Shown here: positions 16,207-25,360 of the stretch, one piece after another
How the letters are laid out: each line of letters opens with the position of its first letter
Position numbering within the stretch: position 1 is the first letter of the stretch
Assembly (NCBI GenBank): GCA_903936645.1
Contig: CAIZWI010000443.1
Location: 1 to 40,647, forward strand
Origin: an uncultured Verrucomicrobia subdivision 3 bacterium
Lineage (GTDB): Bacteria; Verrucomicrobiota; Verrucomicrobiia; Limisphaerales; UBA11358
DNA length: 40,647 bases
Reading direction: 5' to 3'
The notes under the pieces: generated by a model
Told to the model about the DNA's origin: nothing
Databases searched by the model: none
The model's input: only the letters and a program-made list of their open reading frames with translations
Position numbers and translations under genes: made by a program

Positions 16207-17541
16207 GTGCTCAATCAGCAGACGCTTAATCGTTCCGCCAGCTTTTCCGGTATTGGCCTCCATAGTGGCAACCGGGTGAACATGACCATCCTGCCCGCCC
16301 CCGCCAACAGCGGGGTGCGCTTCCGTCGGGTGGATTTGGAAGGGAAACCGGAAATTGAAGCCCGGGTGGAAAACGTGAGTGAAACCAACCGTTCGACGAC
16401 CATCGCGAAAGGTAATGTTAAAATTCACACCGTCGAACACGTGCTCGCCGCCCTCGCAGGTTATGGCATCGACAATGCCATTATTGAACTGGACGCCAAT
16501 GAACCCCCGATTGCCGATGGCAGCTCGCGGGAATTTTGCAAGCTAATCCAGGGGGTCGGCATTACGGCCTTGCCCGAAAAGCGGGAATTTTATACGCCCA
16601 CCGAACCAATTGAATTGCGCCTGGGCGAGACCGTCATGACGCTCTTTCCTGACGAGTCGTTTAAGATCACCTGCACCAGCGCCGACAAACAAGGGCGTTT
16701 CACGCAATTTTACAGCACCGAAGTCACGCCCCAAACGTGGGAGAAGGAACTGGCCCACGCCCGCACGTTCTGTTTTTTTGAGGAAATTGAGTACCTCATT
16801 AAAAACGGGCTGATCAAAGGGGGTAGCTTGGAAAACGCCGTGGTGATCCGCGACGACGCCGTGCTAACCACCGAACCGCTTCGTTACCCTGAGGAATTTG
16901 TGCGTCATAAGATGCTCGATATCCTGGGGGACCTGTCCCTGACCGGCCGGCCCGTGCGCGGCCATTTGATCGCCGTTAAACCAAGCCATGGAGCTAACTG
17001 TGAATTTGCCCGGCTGATCGTGGCCCAGATGAACAAGCCTTTGCGGGCGGCCCAGACGTTCGCCCCCCCGCCGGCCAAAATCGCGGTGCCGGAAACCCCC
17101 GCGGCTGAGGATGGTGCCATGAACATTGAGCAGATCATGAAAATGCTGCCCCATCGGCCGCCTTTCTTGCTCGTGGACCGGGTATTAAAAATTGAGGGCA
17201 ATAAGATCGTTGCTGTCAAAAACGTATCCATGAACGAGCCCTTTTTCGAAGGGCATTTCCCGGGCCATCCGATCATGCCCGGCGTGTTGCAATTGGAGGC
17301 CATCGCCCAGGTGGCCGGCATCGTTTTGATTAAAAAGGGTGAGACGGTAAATCAAGTGGCTTATTTCATGTCAGCCGAGGAAGTTAAATGGCGCAAACCG
17401 GTGGTGCCAGGTGACGTGTTGATCATCGAAGTCGAGTTGACCAAGGTTCGCGGTAAAATTGGCAAAGCCAAGGGCATTTGCAAAGTGGCCGGAGACATCG
17501 TCAGTGAGGCTGAGGTCACCTTTATGATTCGCGAACTTTGA
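16207..17541 (+). CDS. lpxC-fabZ: Bifunctional LpxC deacetylase / FabZ dehydratase fusion
   Basis: A natural fusion of 444 residues. Residues 1-280 are LpxC, the zinc UDP-3-O-acyl-N-acetylglucosamine deacetylase that commits to lipid A synthesis: E77 and ligand H78 in HTVEHVLAAL, ligands H234 and D238 in HKMLDILGD, and catalytic H261 in KPSHGANCEF. A Pro/Ala-rich linker (about 284-303) leads to FabZ (305-444), the 3-hydroxyacyl-ACP dehydratase, with LPHRPPFLLVDR, H350 in FEGHFPGHP and E364 in VLQLEAIAQ. All catalytic residues of both halves are present. I chose GTG 16207 because it gives the family-typical N-terminus (M-L-N-Q-Q-T-L); TTG 16171 is a longer frame. lpxA follows after 15 nt. Such fusions are known in Bacteroidetes and the PVC group. 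Confidence 0.96.
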   Translation: MLNQQTLNRSASFSGIGLHSGNRVNMTILPAPANSGVRFRRVDLEGKPEIEARVENVSETNRSTTIAKGNVKIHTVEHVLAALAGYGIDNAIIELDANEPPIADGSSREFCKLIQGVGITALPEKREFYTPTEPIELRLGETVMTLFPDESFKITCTSADKQGRFTQFYSTEVTPQTWEKELAHARTFCFFEEIEYLIKNGLIKGGSLENAVVIRDDAVLTTEPLRYPEEFVRHKMLDILGDLSLTGRPVRGHLIAVKPSHGANCEFARLIVAQMNKPLRAAQTFAPPPAKIAVPETPAAEDGAMNIEQIMKMLPHRPPFLLVDRVLKIEGNKIVAVKNVSMNEPFFEGHFPGHPIMPGVLQLEAIAQVAGIVLIKKGETVNQVAYFMSAEEVKWRKPVVPGDVLIIEVELTKVRGKIGKAKGICKVAGDIVSEAEVTFMIREL

Positions 17542-17556
17542 TTTCCCGAAATATTC

Positions 17557-18324
17557 ATGCATCATCCCACCGCCATTATTCATCCCCGAGCCCAAATTGG
17601 GACGGATTGCCAAATCGGACCCTATTGCATTATTGGTGAGCACGTTACTTTGGGTGACCGCTGCCATCTGCATTCCCATGTGGTCATTGACGGCCATACC
17701 CGCCTGGGCAACGAAAATGAAATTTTCCCGTTCGCCAGCATCGGCCTTAAAACGCAGGATCTTAAATGGAAAGGCGGTCTTACCCGGACCGAGATTGGCG
17801 ACGGCAACACCTTTCGCGAATACGTCACCATCCATAGCGCCACCAGCGATGGCGAGGTGACCACCGTCGGCTCGCGCAACCACATCCTGGCTTATTGCCA
17901 CCTGGCGCACAATGTCACGCTGGGCAACCAGGTGATCATGTCCAACGTGGCGACGCTGGCCGGTCATGTGACGGTCGGGGACCATGCGGTGATTGGCGGC
18001 CTGGCCGCCGTCCATCAATTTTGTCGCATTGGCAAATTTGCCATGATTGGCGGCTGTTCCAAAGTGGTGCAGGATGTGCCCCCCTTCATGATCGCCGATG
18101 GCAACCCGGCGGAAACGCGCACCATTAACAAAGTCGGCATGGAACGCCACGGGGTCAGCGAGGCGGCCCAAACGGCCATGAAAGCGGCCTACAAAATTTT
18201 ATTTCGCGGCGGCCTGTCCATCCCCAACGCCCTGGCCCGCATTGCGGCCGAACTGCCGCCGTTGCCGGAAATTGCCCATCTAATTGAATTTGTGCGCGCC
18301 AGCGAACGGGGTATCAGTAAATAA
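17557..18324 (+). CDS. lpxA: UDP-N-acetylglucosamine O-acyltransferase
   Basis: A 255-residue left-handed beta-helix acyltransferase, the first enzyme of lipid A synthesis: it transfers a 3-hydroxyacyl chain from ACP to the 3-OH of UDP-GlcNAc in the cytoplasm. The hexapeptide repeats are plain (HPRAQIGTDCQIGPYCIIGE and on), the catalytic His is H118 in CHLAHNV, and the C-terminal helical domain contains the usual KAAYKILFRGGLS. It lies 15 nt after lpxC-fabZ, whose LpxC half performs the next step, and it ends 2 nt before the convergent helicase stop codon. No lpxD or lpxB is present in the window. Confidence 0.98.
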   Translation: MHHPTAIIHPRAQIGTDCQIGPYCIIGEHVTLGDRCHLHSHVVIDGHTRLGNENEIFPFASIGLKTQDLKWKGGLTRTEIGDGNTFREYVTIHSATSDGEVTTVGSRNHILAYCHLAHNVTLGNQVIMSNVATLAGHVTVGDHAVIGGLAAVHQFCRIGKFAMIGGCSKVVQDVPPFMIADGNPAETRTINKVGMERHGVSEAAQTAMKAAYKILFRGGLSIPNALARIAAELPPLPEIAHLIEFVRASERGISK

Positions 18325-18326
18325 GT

Positions 18327-20384
18327 TCAGTAATAATTCGCCCGCAAATTCCATTCATTGATCAACTCCCGGGGAATTTCATTGATGAACCGGGAGGGCG
18401 TTTGCATCGTATCTCCCGCGTCCCCAAAACCGCCGCGCATAAAGGGGTAGCTCAGATACAGCTCATCCTTGGCCCGGGTCACGGCCACATAAAACAGGCG
18501 GCGCTCCTCCTCCTCCCCTTCCCCGCCTTCCATGGCACGGTGGGAGGGAAACAAGCCGTCACACAGCATTATCACAAAGACCACCCCGAACTCCAGTCCC
18601 TTGGCCTGATGAATCGTGGAGAGCCGGATGCGCGGCTCATCGGCATTGGCCCGCTTGTCGTCCTCGGCTTCCACATTGGTGAGGAGCGCGAGCTGGGTGA
18701 GAAAGTCGTCCACAGTGCCCAGGTCTTTGGCAAATAACGCGAGTTGTTCGAGATCATCCAGCCGGGAACTGTAATTATCAAAATTGGCCTTCAAATAATC
18801 CTCGTAGCCGGCGTCCAGCACCAGTTGCAGCATTTTGGCCGGGCTTTTACGGACCGCCGGGGCTTCCAACTGGGCGATGGTGGCCACCCACTGGGCCCAG
18901 GCGACCGCCGCCTTGGCCGGCACGCTCTTGGCACATGCCTGGAGGGCCGTGGCGATGCTGGCCGGGCCGGCGGAGGGCAATGCCAGTCCCGGCGGCGCCT
19001 CCGTCAGTTCCCCGGGCGCTTGGGGCAACCGGCTTTGATAAGCCGCCCATAATTTGTCCGCCCCCTTGGCCGCAATCCCCGGCATGAGCTGGACCAGCCG
19101 CTTGAAACTGATTTCATCGCGCGGGTTGGCGACAAACTTCAAGTAAGCGGTCGCATCCTTGATATGGGCCTGCTCAAAAAAGCGAATGCCACTGGTGATG
19201 GTGAAGGGAATTTGCCGCCGCGTGAATTCCAGTTGCAATTCCAGCGCATGAAAATGCGAGCGGTACAGCACGGCAATTTCATTCAGGCTCGTCCCTTCCT
19301 CGTGCAGCTCGCCGATGCGCTGGGCAATAAAGGCCGATTGCTGGGTGGTGTCGGTACAAGCCACCAGCGCTGGTTTCAAGCCCGTGGGGCGTGCCGGGGC
19401 CAGTTCCTTGGCAAATTGCCGGCTGTTGCCCGCGATCACCGCATTCGCCAGCTCCAGAATCTCCGGGGTGCTGCGATAATTGGTCTCGATCTTGTAGATC
19501 TTGGCCCCCGGATAACGGTCCGGAAATTTGATGATGTTAAGGAAATTCGCCCCCCGCCAGGCATAGATGCTTTGGGCATCGTCGCCCACCACCATCACAT
19601 TTTTGCTTCGTGCCGCCAGCAGGTCGATCAAATCACTCTGGAGCTTGTTGGTGTCCTGGTATTCGTCCACCAGAATGAACTGAAACCGCCGCTGATAATG
19701 TTCCCGGATTTCGGCGTGCTCCTGCAATAGTTTCAACCAGAGTTGCAGCAGGTCGTCAAAATCCATGCTGTTGGCGGCTTTTTTGCGGGCCACGTATTTT
19801 TTGGCCAGCAGATCGATTTTTTCCAGGTGTTCCGCGAAATAGCCGTACTGGGAATCAATCAATTCGGTGATCGTCCGGTGGGTATTCCCCGCCAGGGAAA
19901 AAATTTCCACCAGCACATCCGGCTTGGGAAATTTGGTCGCCTTTACGTCAATCCCCGCCTCGGCCACACAGGCTTTGACCAGATCCCGCGCGTCATCGCG
20001 GTCCAGGATGGTGAAGTCGCGCTGAAACCCCAGAACCTCGGCGTGCGTCCGCAAAATCCGGGCCCCGATGGAATGGAACGTGCCGCCCCACAGCATCGGT
20101 TGCGCCTGGCCCAGCAACTCGGTAACCCGCCGCATCATTTCCCCGGCCGCCTTGTTCGTGAAAGTGAGCAGCAGAATGCGGTCCGGCGGAATGCCCTGTT
20201 CCAACAAATAGGCGACCCGAAAGGTCAGGGTGCGCGTTTTGCCCGATCCCGCGCCGGCAATCACCAGGGCCGGGCCGGGCGGAGCGGTGACTGCGGCATG
20301 CTGCTGCGGGTTGAGTTCCCGGGCATAATCAATGTGCACTTCCACCGGCGGGCGGAAGGGTTGCATGATGTAGTCACGTGACAT
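18327..20384 (-). CDS. UvrD/Rep/PcrA-type superfamily 1 ATP-dependent DNA helicase
   Basis: A 685-residue 3'-5' DNA helicase of the UvrD/PcrA family, used in nucleotide-excision repair, replication restart or removal of RecA filaments. Motifs appear in order: Q-motif ELNPQQHAAV (23-32), Walker A AGAGSGKT (43-50), Ia TFTNKAAGEM (74-83), II DEYQDTN (240-246), III GDDAQSIYAWRGA, IV TNYRSTPEIL, V STIHQAKGLEFGVVF and VI RRLFYVAVTRAKDELYL. All essential residues are kept. It ends soon after PSRFINEIP, so it lacks the C-terminal extension with Tudor fold seen in UvrD and PcrA. The spacer upstream of its ATG contains a G-quadruplex motif with a T-run. Confidence 0.95.
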   Translation of the reverse strand: MSRDYIMQPFRPPVEVHIDYARELNPQQHAAVTAPPGPALVIAGAGSGKTRTLTFRVAYLLEQGIPPDRILLLTFTNKAAGEMMRRVTELLGQAQPMLWGGTFHSIGARILRTHAEVLGFQRDFTILDRDDARDLVKACVAEAGIDVKATKFPKPDVLVEIFSLAGNTHRTITELIDSQYGYFAEHLEKIDLLAKKYVARKKAANSMDFDDLLQLWLKLLQEHAEIREHYQRRFQFILVDEYQDTNKLQSDLIDLLAARSKNVMVVGDDAQSIYAWRGANFLNIIKFPDRYPGAKIYKIETNYRSTPEILELANAVIAGNSRQFAKELAPARPTGLKPALVACTDTTQQSAFIAQRIGELHEEGTSLNEIAVLYRSHFHALELQLEFTRRQIPFTITSGIRFFEQAHIKDATAYLKFVANPRDEISFKRLVQLMPGIAAKGADKLWAAYQSRLPQAPGELTEAPPGLALPSAGPASIATALQACAKSVPAKAAVAWAQWVATIAQLEAPAVRKSPAKMLQLVLDAGYEDYLKANFDNYSSRLDDLEQLALFAKDLGTVDDFLTQLALLTNVEAEDDKRANADEPRIRLSTIHQAKGLEFGVVFVIMLCDGLFPSHRAMEGGEGEEEERRLFYVAVTRAKDELYLSYPFMRGGFGDAGDTMQTPSRFINEIPRELINEWNLRANYY

Positions 20385-20473
20385 GACACAGATGAAAACG
20401 GCAAATCAAGACGGGCGAAAGACTAAAGTGCCAGGGAAATGAATTTACCCCTCGAACGGCTTGGTCGCTTGGT

Positions 20474-20507
20474 AAAAAAACCCAGCCCCACCCACCCGTA
20501 ACGTGGG
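20474..20507 (-). other. G-quadruplex motif followed by T7, downstream of dapF-like gene
   Basis: Read on the minus strand, the motif GGGTGGGTGGGGCTGGG (20497-20481) has four G-runs with loops of 1, 1 and 2 nt, followed at once by seven T residues (20480-20474). A competing hairpin, CCCAC (20507-20503) with GTGGG (20495-20491), uses part of the same G-runs. The site is 63 nt past the dapF-like stop and 97 nt before the helicase start, on the transcribed sense of both. It could act as a terminator or as a folded 5' leader. Confidence 0.6.
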
Positions 20508-20569
20508 CATCGTTTAGAAACGCATCCAAGCCGCGTGGATTGCCGGCAGGATTTTCTCAGCTTACCGCC

Positions 20570-21427
20570 TCAGCCCGCTAACACTTGCTGCACCATTTCA
20601 GGGGCCATAACCCCCTCGGCCACGCGGGTCACGCCGCCCGTCATGCGGACAGCAAAGCCTTCGCCAATATCGATGGCGATCACCCCGCCGGGCATGTGCA
20701 CGGAAATCTGCCGGTCACACAAACCCAGTTTGTGCGCCACCGAGGCGGCGGCACTGCTGCTGCTGCCGCTGGCCAGCGTATACCCGGCCCCACGCTCCCA
20801 AATCTCGATTTGGATATTGGCCCGGTCCAGCACTTTCATGAATTGCACATTCGTCTTGCGGGGGAAAAACGGATGCTTTTCCAAATGGGGACCAAAGCGA
20901 TGCGCCAGCGCGGAGCTGATTTCTGGCAACGGCACCACACAATGCGGGTTGCCAATGGTGGCCGCACAGAAGGTGAATTCCCGTCCATCGACGATAATCG
21001 GTTCATTAATCACTTCCCGGGACGGACCCACCACGGGGATTTTGTCACTCCAAAAGCTTACAGTGCCCATCTCCACCTGGACTGAACTGCCGCCGGAAAA
21101 CACCGTGGCGCGCACCAGACCGCCGGCAGTCTGGATGGTGAATTCATCATGCCCCACCAGCTTGCGATCCCATAAATAGCGGGAGAAAATCCGCAGGCCA
21201 TTGCCGCTTTTTTCCGCCTCGCTCCCATCAGGGTTATAAATTTTCAAACCAAACTGCGCGTTGGCCGCCGGGAGCGGCCCCAGGAGAATACCGTCGGAGC
21301 CAATGCCAAAATTACGATGGCAGATGGTGCGTACTTGCTCCACCGTCAGCGGAGCCGGCAGGTCCTGCGGGTCGATCACAATGTAATCGTTGCCCAGCGC
21401 ATGGTATTTGGTAAAAGCAAAAAGCAT
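20570..21427 (-). CDS. dapF: DapF-family epimerase homologue with Ser in place of both catalytic Cys
   Basis: A 285-residue protein of the diaminopimelate epimerase fold (two pseudo-symmetric domains). Substrate-binding residues of true DapF are kept: GNDYIVID (12-19), NPDGSEAE (65-72), GNPHCV (159-164), TNVQFMK (192-198) and WERGAG (210-215). The two catalytic thiols are absent: the first motif reads KSGNGLR, with S74 where DapF has Cys, and the second reads TLASGSSSS, with S220 where DapF has Cys. Both serines are AGC codons. True DapF needs the two cysteines as acid/base pair to interconvert LL- and meso-diaminopimelate. This may be an enzyme of altered mechanism, a racemase for another amino acid, or inactive. 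I chose ATG 21427 (TTG 21433 is longer). Family certain, reaction uncertain. Confidence 0.85.
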   Translation of the reverse strand: MLFAFTKYHALGNDYIVIDPQDLPAPLTVEQVRTICHRNFGIGSDGILLGPLPAANAQFGLKIYNPDGSEAEKSGNGLRIFSRYLWDRKLVGHDEFTIQTAGGLVRATVFSGGSSVQVEMGTVSFWSDKIPVVGPSREVINEPIIVDGREFTFCAATIGNPHCVVPLPEISSALAHRFGPHLEKHPFFPRKTNVQFMKVLDRANIQIEIWERGAGYTLASGSSSSAAASVAHKLGLCDRQISVHMPGGVIAIDIGEGFAVRMTGGVTRVAEGVMAPEMVQQVLAG

Positions 21428-21629
21428 GACCAATAAAATATCAAATCCCGGAGGGAGCGCAAAATAGTTTTAACCTATCCAAAGCCATTTCGCTGAAATG
21501 TAACCTGCATTGCTCAGTCGGAGCCATGCAGGAGAAATGCCAGTGGTTGCGCCGTGGATTTTTGGAGTGCCGCGCGCCGCCAATCCTTTATGACTTTGGC
21601 CCCGACCAATGTCTGGCGGGCCTTCAGCA

Positions 21630-21662
21630 AAATAAAAAAGCCCCGGCCTGAACGGCCGGGGC
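21630..21662 (-). terminator. Rho-independent terminator of clpC
   Basis: On the minus strand, 19 nt after the clpC stop codon, a perfect 9-bp stem GCCCCGGCC/GGCCGGGGC with a 5-nt loop (21649-21653) is followed by a T-rich tract (complement of 21632-21639). It is a strong intrinsic terminator and separates the clpC operon from the dapF-like gene. Confidence 0.92.
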
Positions 21663-21681
21663 GGGTATTATGATTGCCAGT

Positions 21682-24195
21682 TTAACTGGCCACGGCCCCT
21701 TCGGTGGCGGTCGGTTGCTGGAACACGAGCTTGTCATTGTCCATGGTAACCGTGATCAGGTCACCTTCGTGCAGCACGCCCTTGAGGATTTCCTCGGCAA
21801 GCGGGTCTTCGAAGTACCGCTCCACCGCCCGCCGCATGGGCCGGGCACCGTATTGCGGGTCGTAACCCTTTTCCACCAGAAAGTCCTTGGCTTTGTCGTC
21901 CAGGTTCAAGTGCAGGTTCTTGTGCCGGAGGCGTTCAATGACCTTGTCCACTTCCAGCGTGAGAATTTGAATGAGATCGGCCTTCGTGAAGGAATGGAAC
22001 ACGATGATATCGTCCAATCGGTTCAGGAATTCCGGCCGGAACACACGCTTCGATTCGTCGATGATCTTTTCCCGCATCCGCTCATAGGTGCTCTCATCCG
22101 TGATGGTGGAGAAGCCCATGGTGGATTGCTTTTTGATGGTGTCCGAACCCACGTTGGAGGTCATCAAAATGATGGCGTTCCGGAAGTTCACAATCCGGCC
22201 GACACTGTCCGTCAGCTTGCCCTCTTCCAAAATCTGCAACAGCATGTTCCAAACATCCGGATGCGCTTTTTCGATTTCGTCGAAGAGCACCACAGAGTAT
22301 GGGTTGCGGCGAACTTTTTCGGTCAACTGGCCGCCTTCCTCGTACCCGACATATCCAGGCGGGGAGCCCACGAGCCGGGACACATTGAATTTCTCCATGT
22401 ACTCGCTCATGTCGAGTTGAATCAGCGATTTCGCATCCCCAAACATGTTCTCCGCCAGCGTGCGGGCCAGCAGGGTTTTGCCCACCCCCGTGGGGCCGAG
22501 CAGCAGGAAGCAACCAATGGGACGGCGCGGATCCTTGAGGTCAGCCCGGGAGCGGCGCAAGGCCTTGCAAATGGAGGTCACGGCATCGTGCTGCCCAATG
22601 ACCACCTTTTCCATTTCCTTCTCCACCGTGAGCAGACGTTGCATCTCGCCCTGCCCCATGCGCTGAAGCGGCACGCCGGTCCATTTGGAAACCACGTGCA
22701 GAATTTCCTCTTCGTCCACACGAATGCGCTTTTCCTCGCCCGCCGCCCGCCAGTCGGTGAGCAGCTTTTCCAACTTTTCCTTCGCCTGCTTTTCCTTGTC
22801 GCGCATGGCGGCGGCGCCTTCAAAATCCTGATTTTTGATGGCGCGCTCCTTGCGAACCTTCACGTCCTCAATTTCCGCTTCGATTAATTTGACCTCCGGA
22901 GGACGCGTCATCGTGGTGATGCGGGCGCGGGAACCCGCCTCGTCCAGCACATCAATCGCCTTATCCGGCAGGAAACGGTCCGGAATATAGCGATCCGACA
23001 GTTTCACGGCCGCTTCGACCGCCTTGTCCGTAAACTCGGCCTTGTGATGCTCCTCGTATTTGTGACGCAGGCCTTTCAAGATTTCAATGGCATCGTCAAT
23101 GGAAGGGGCCTCCACTTTGACCGATTGAAAGCGGCGTTCCAAGGCAGCATCCTTCTCGATGTACTTGCGGTACTCATTCAAGGTGGTCGCTCCCACGCAT
23201 TGCATTTCGCCGCGCGACAAGGCGGGCTTGATAATGTTGGAGGCGTCCATGGTGCCCTCAGCCGAACCGGCACCCACAATAGTGTGCAGTTCGTCAATGA
23301 ACAGAATGATGTTCTTGGCACGGCGGATTTCATCCATGACGGCCTTGATGCGCTCCTCGAACTGGCCGCGATATTTGGTCCCCGCCACCATCAACGCCAG
23401 ATCCAAAGTAATCACCCGCTTCTCGCGCAGAATCTCCGGGACATTGCCCTTGACGATTTCCTGTGCCAGACCTTCGACAATGGCGGTTTTACCCACCCCG
23501 GCTTCGCCCAACAGCACCGGATTGTTTTTGCTGCGCCGGCAAAGAATTTGAATGACCCGTTCAATTTCGTGTTTGCGCCCGATCACCGGGTCCATGTCGC
23601 CCTTGCGGGCAATTTCCGTGAGATCCCGGCCAAATGCTTTGAGCGCCGGCGTTTTGACCTCGCCCTTTTTGCCATCGGCGGCAGGTTTTTCCGCACCTTC
23701 ACCGCCTGCCCCCCCGGCGGCCGCCTGTTCTTCCTGCGCGGCGAAATTCGGATCGAGTTCCTTTAAGATTTCCTGGCGGGTTTGCTCAATATCAATCTCG
23801 AGATTCTTCAGCACCCGGGCCGCCACCCCATCGCCTTCGCGCAACAGTCCAAGCAAAATGTGCTCGGTGCCCACGTAGGTGTGATTCAGTGCCTTGGCCT
23901 CCTTGGAGGCCAGCGCCAAAACTTTCTTGACCCGGGGGGTGTAGGGAATATTGCCGGCCAATTTCTGATCCGGTCCGGTGCCCACTTCCTTTTCCACCGC
24001 CAGGCGGACGGTGTCTAAATCAAGCCCCATCTTCTGGAGGACATTGACTGCCACGCCCTGCCCCAGCTTGATCAAGCCGAGTAAAAGATGTTCCGTGCCG
24101 ACAAAATTATGATTAAACCGGTCGGCTTCCTTGCGCGCCAGCGCGAGCACTTGCTGCGCCCGCGGCGTGAAATTGCTCATGGCTTCTTCGCTCAT
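21682..24195 (-). CDS. clpC: ClpC-type AAA+ unfoldase
   Basis: An 837-residue Hsp100 chaperone of the ClpC type, which unfolds substrates for the ClpP peptidase. It has two N-terminal Clp-N repeats (about 6-150), an acidic/Ala-rich linker, and AAA module 1 with Walker A GEAGVGKT and Walker B LFIDELH. A middle domain carries a UVR motif ([22 protein letters not shown]). AAA module 2 has GPTGVGKT and [14 protein letters not shown]. The MGF tripeptide in the D2 loop (QSTMGFSTI) fits the hydrophobic-Gly-Phe contact used to bind ClpP, so a proteolytic partner is expected, though no clpP is in the window. It is the last gene of the ilvE-mcsA-mcsB-clpC run (14 nt after mcsB) and is followed by a strong terminator. 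Confidence 0.97.
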   Translation of the reverse strand: MSEEAMSNFTPRAQQVLALARKEADRFNHNFVGTEHLLLGLIKLGQGVAVNVLQKMGLDLDTVRLAVEKEVGTGPDQKLAGNIPYTPRVKKVLALASKEAKALNHTYVGTEHILLGLLREGDGVAARVLKNLEIDIEQTRQEILKELDPNFAAQEEQAAAGGAGGEGAEKPAADGKKGEVKTPALKAFGRDLTEIARKGDMDPVIGRKHEIERVIQILCRRSKNNPVLLGEAGVGKTAIVEGLAQEIVKGNVPEILREKRVITLDLALMVAGTKYRGQFEERIKAVMDEIRRAKNIILFIDELHTIVGAGSAEGTMDASNIIKPALSRGEMQCVGATTLNEYRKYIEKDAALERRFQSVKVEAPSIDDAIEILKGLRHKYEEHHKAEFTDKAVEAAVKLSDRYIPDRFLPDKAIDVLDEAGSRARITTMTRPPEVKLIEAEIEDVKVRKERAIKNQDFEGAAAMRDKEKQAKEKLEKLLTDWRAAGEEKRIRVDEEEILHVVSKWTGVPLQRMGQGEMQRLLTVEKEMEKVVIGQHDAVTSICKALRRSRADLKDPRRPIGCFLLLGPTGVGKTLLARTLAENMFGDAKSLIQLDMSEYMEKFNVSRLVGSPPGYVGYEEGGQLTEKVRRNPYSVVLFDEIEKAHPDVWNMLLQILEEGKLTDSVGRIVNFRNAIILMTSNVGSDTIKKQSTMGFSTITDESTYERMREKIIDESKRVFRPEFLNRLDDIIVFHSFTKADLIQILTLEVDKVIERLRHKNLHLNLDDKAKDFLVEKGYDPQYGARPMRRAVERYFEDPLAEEILKGVLHEGDLITVTMDNDKLVFQQPTATEGAVAS

Positions 24196-24209
24196 ACGCT
24201 TATAGTTTG

Positions 24210-25319
24210 CTACGAATCCGTGGGTTTGTCCAATTCCCTTGGCTCAATTTTTTTGATCAGGGGACGGCTGACGTTTTTCAAGCTCTCCCGCAACATGTCC
24301 GCCCGGAGAATATCCCGTTCCTCAGCCGATAGCTTGTCCGAAAGTTTGCGCTGCAAATGGGCCGGCTGCGTCGTCAAAAACAACTCATCCACCAGCGAGC
24401 GCTCCGTGCCCGGAAACACCCCCATGTCCACGCCCAACCGCAACAGCGAGAGGAAGTTCATCGTCTCCTTGGAGGTGATGCTATGGGCGTTCGCGAGCGT
24501 GCCGTAAGCACGGCCAATATGGTTGTAAACCACCTTGGGCTTTTGTTCCATCAGCGTCTGCCGGGCATTTTCCTCATGCTCAATAATCTGGGAGAGAACC
24601 TTCTCCAGGCGCTCCACAATGGTTGTCTCGTTTTCCCCCAAAGTCATTTGGTTGGAAACTTGGAACACGTTGCCCAGCGCTTCGGTGCCTTCGCCGTACA
24701 AACCCCGCACCGCCAGGCCCAGTTTATTGACGGATTGTATGATCGGATTGATATGCTCCGCTAAAACCAAACCGGGCAGATGCAGCATGGCGCTGACCCG
24801 GATGCCTGTGCCTAGATTCGTGGGACAGGCGGTCAGATAGCCCAATTCGTTACTGAACGCATAATCGAGCTTCTTTTCGAGGGCCGTGTCCAGGGCATCA
24901 ATCGCATTCCACGCCTGACGCAATTGCAGCCCGGGCCGGAGCGCCTGCATGCGCAAATGATCTTCTTCATTGATCATCACGCAAAAAGTCTCCTCGCGAT
25001 TTAACACCAGGCCACTGCCCGCCGTCTTGGCGGCATGTTCGCGGCTGATCAGATGGCGCTCCACCAAAATCTGCTTGTCCAGGGCGGCCAAATTATCCAT
25101 CGCCTCCGAAAAAGCATCTGCCATTTCCGGCAGACTCTCCACCGCGGGACGAATGGCGTCCAGCACCCGCACGCGCTCCGGCTTTTTCGCCCAGCCCGGG
25201 AACGCAAAATCCCGAATGTTACGAGCCAGCCGTACCCGGCTGGACATCACAATCCGGTCGTTGGGACCGTGCCGCCGCGCAGTCTCCGCTGGCGGTGAGA
25301 GGAATGAATGAATCTGCAT
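24210..25319 (-). CDS. mcsB: Protein arginine kinase McsB
   Basis: A 369-residue member of the phosphagen (guanidino) kinase family that phosphorylates arginine side chains of proteins, marking them for ClpC-ClpP in Firmicutes. Catalytic-domain signatures are present: VMSSRVRLARN near the start, INEEDHLRMQ (guanidino/catalytic Glu region) and CPTNLGTGIRVS. The C-terminal domain contains RDILRA, matching the RDxxRA phospho-arginine-sensing motif of bacterial McsB, so the allosteric site seems conserved. I chose ATG 25319; the frame extends to a TTG at 25334. It stands between mcsA (41 nt upstream) and clpC (14 nt downstream), the Firmicute order. Confidence 0.95.
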   Translation of the reverse strand: MQIHSFLSPPAETARRHGPNDRIVMSSRVRLARNIRDFAFPGWAKKPERVRVLDAIRPAVESLPEMADAFSEAMDNLAALDKQILVERHLISREHAAKTAGSGLVLNREETFCVMINEEDHLRMQALRPGLQLRQAWNAIDALDTALEKKLDYAFSNELGYLTACPTNLGTGIRVSAMLHLPGLVLAEHINPIIQSVNKLGLAVRGLYGEGTEALGNVFQVSNQMTLGENETTIVERLEKVLSQIIEHEENARQTLMEQKPKVVYNHIGRAYGTLANAHSITSKETMNFLSLLRLGVDMGVFPGTERSLVDELFLTTQPAHLQRKLSDKLSAEERDILRADMLRESLKNVSRPLIKKIEPRELDKPTDS

Positions 25320-25360
25320 TTTTATGTTTGGCAATAACCGGTTAACGGTACGTTCCTGAC

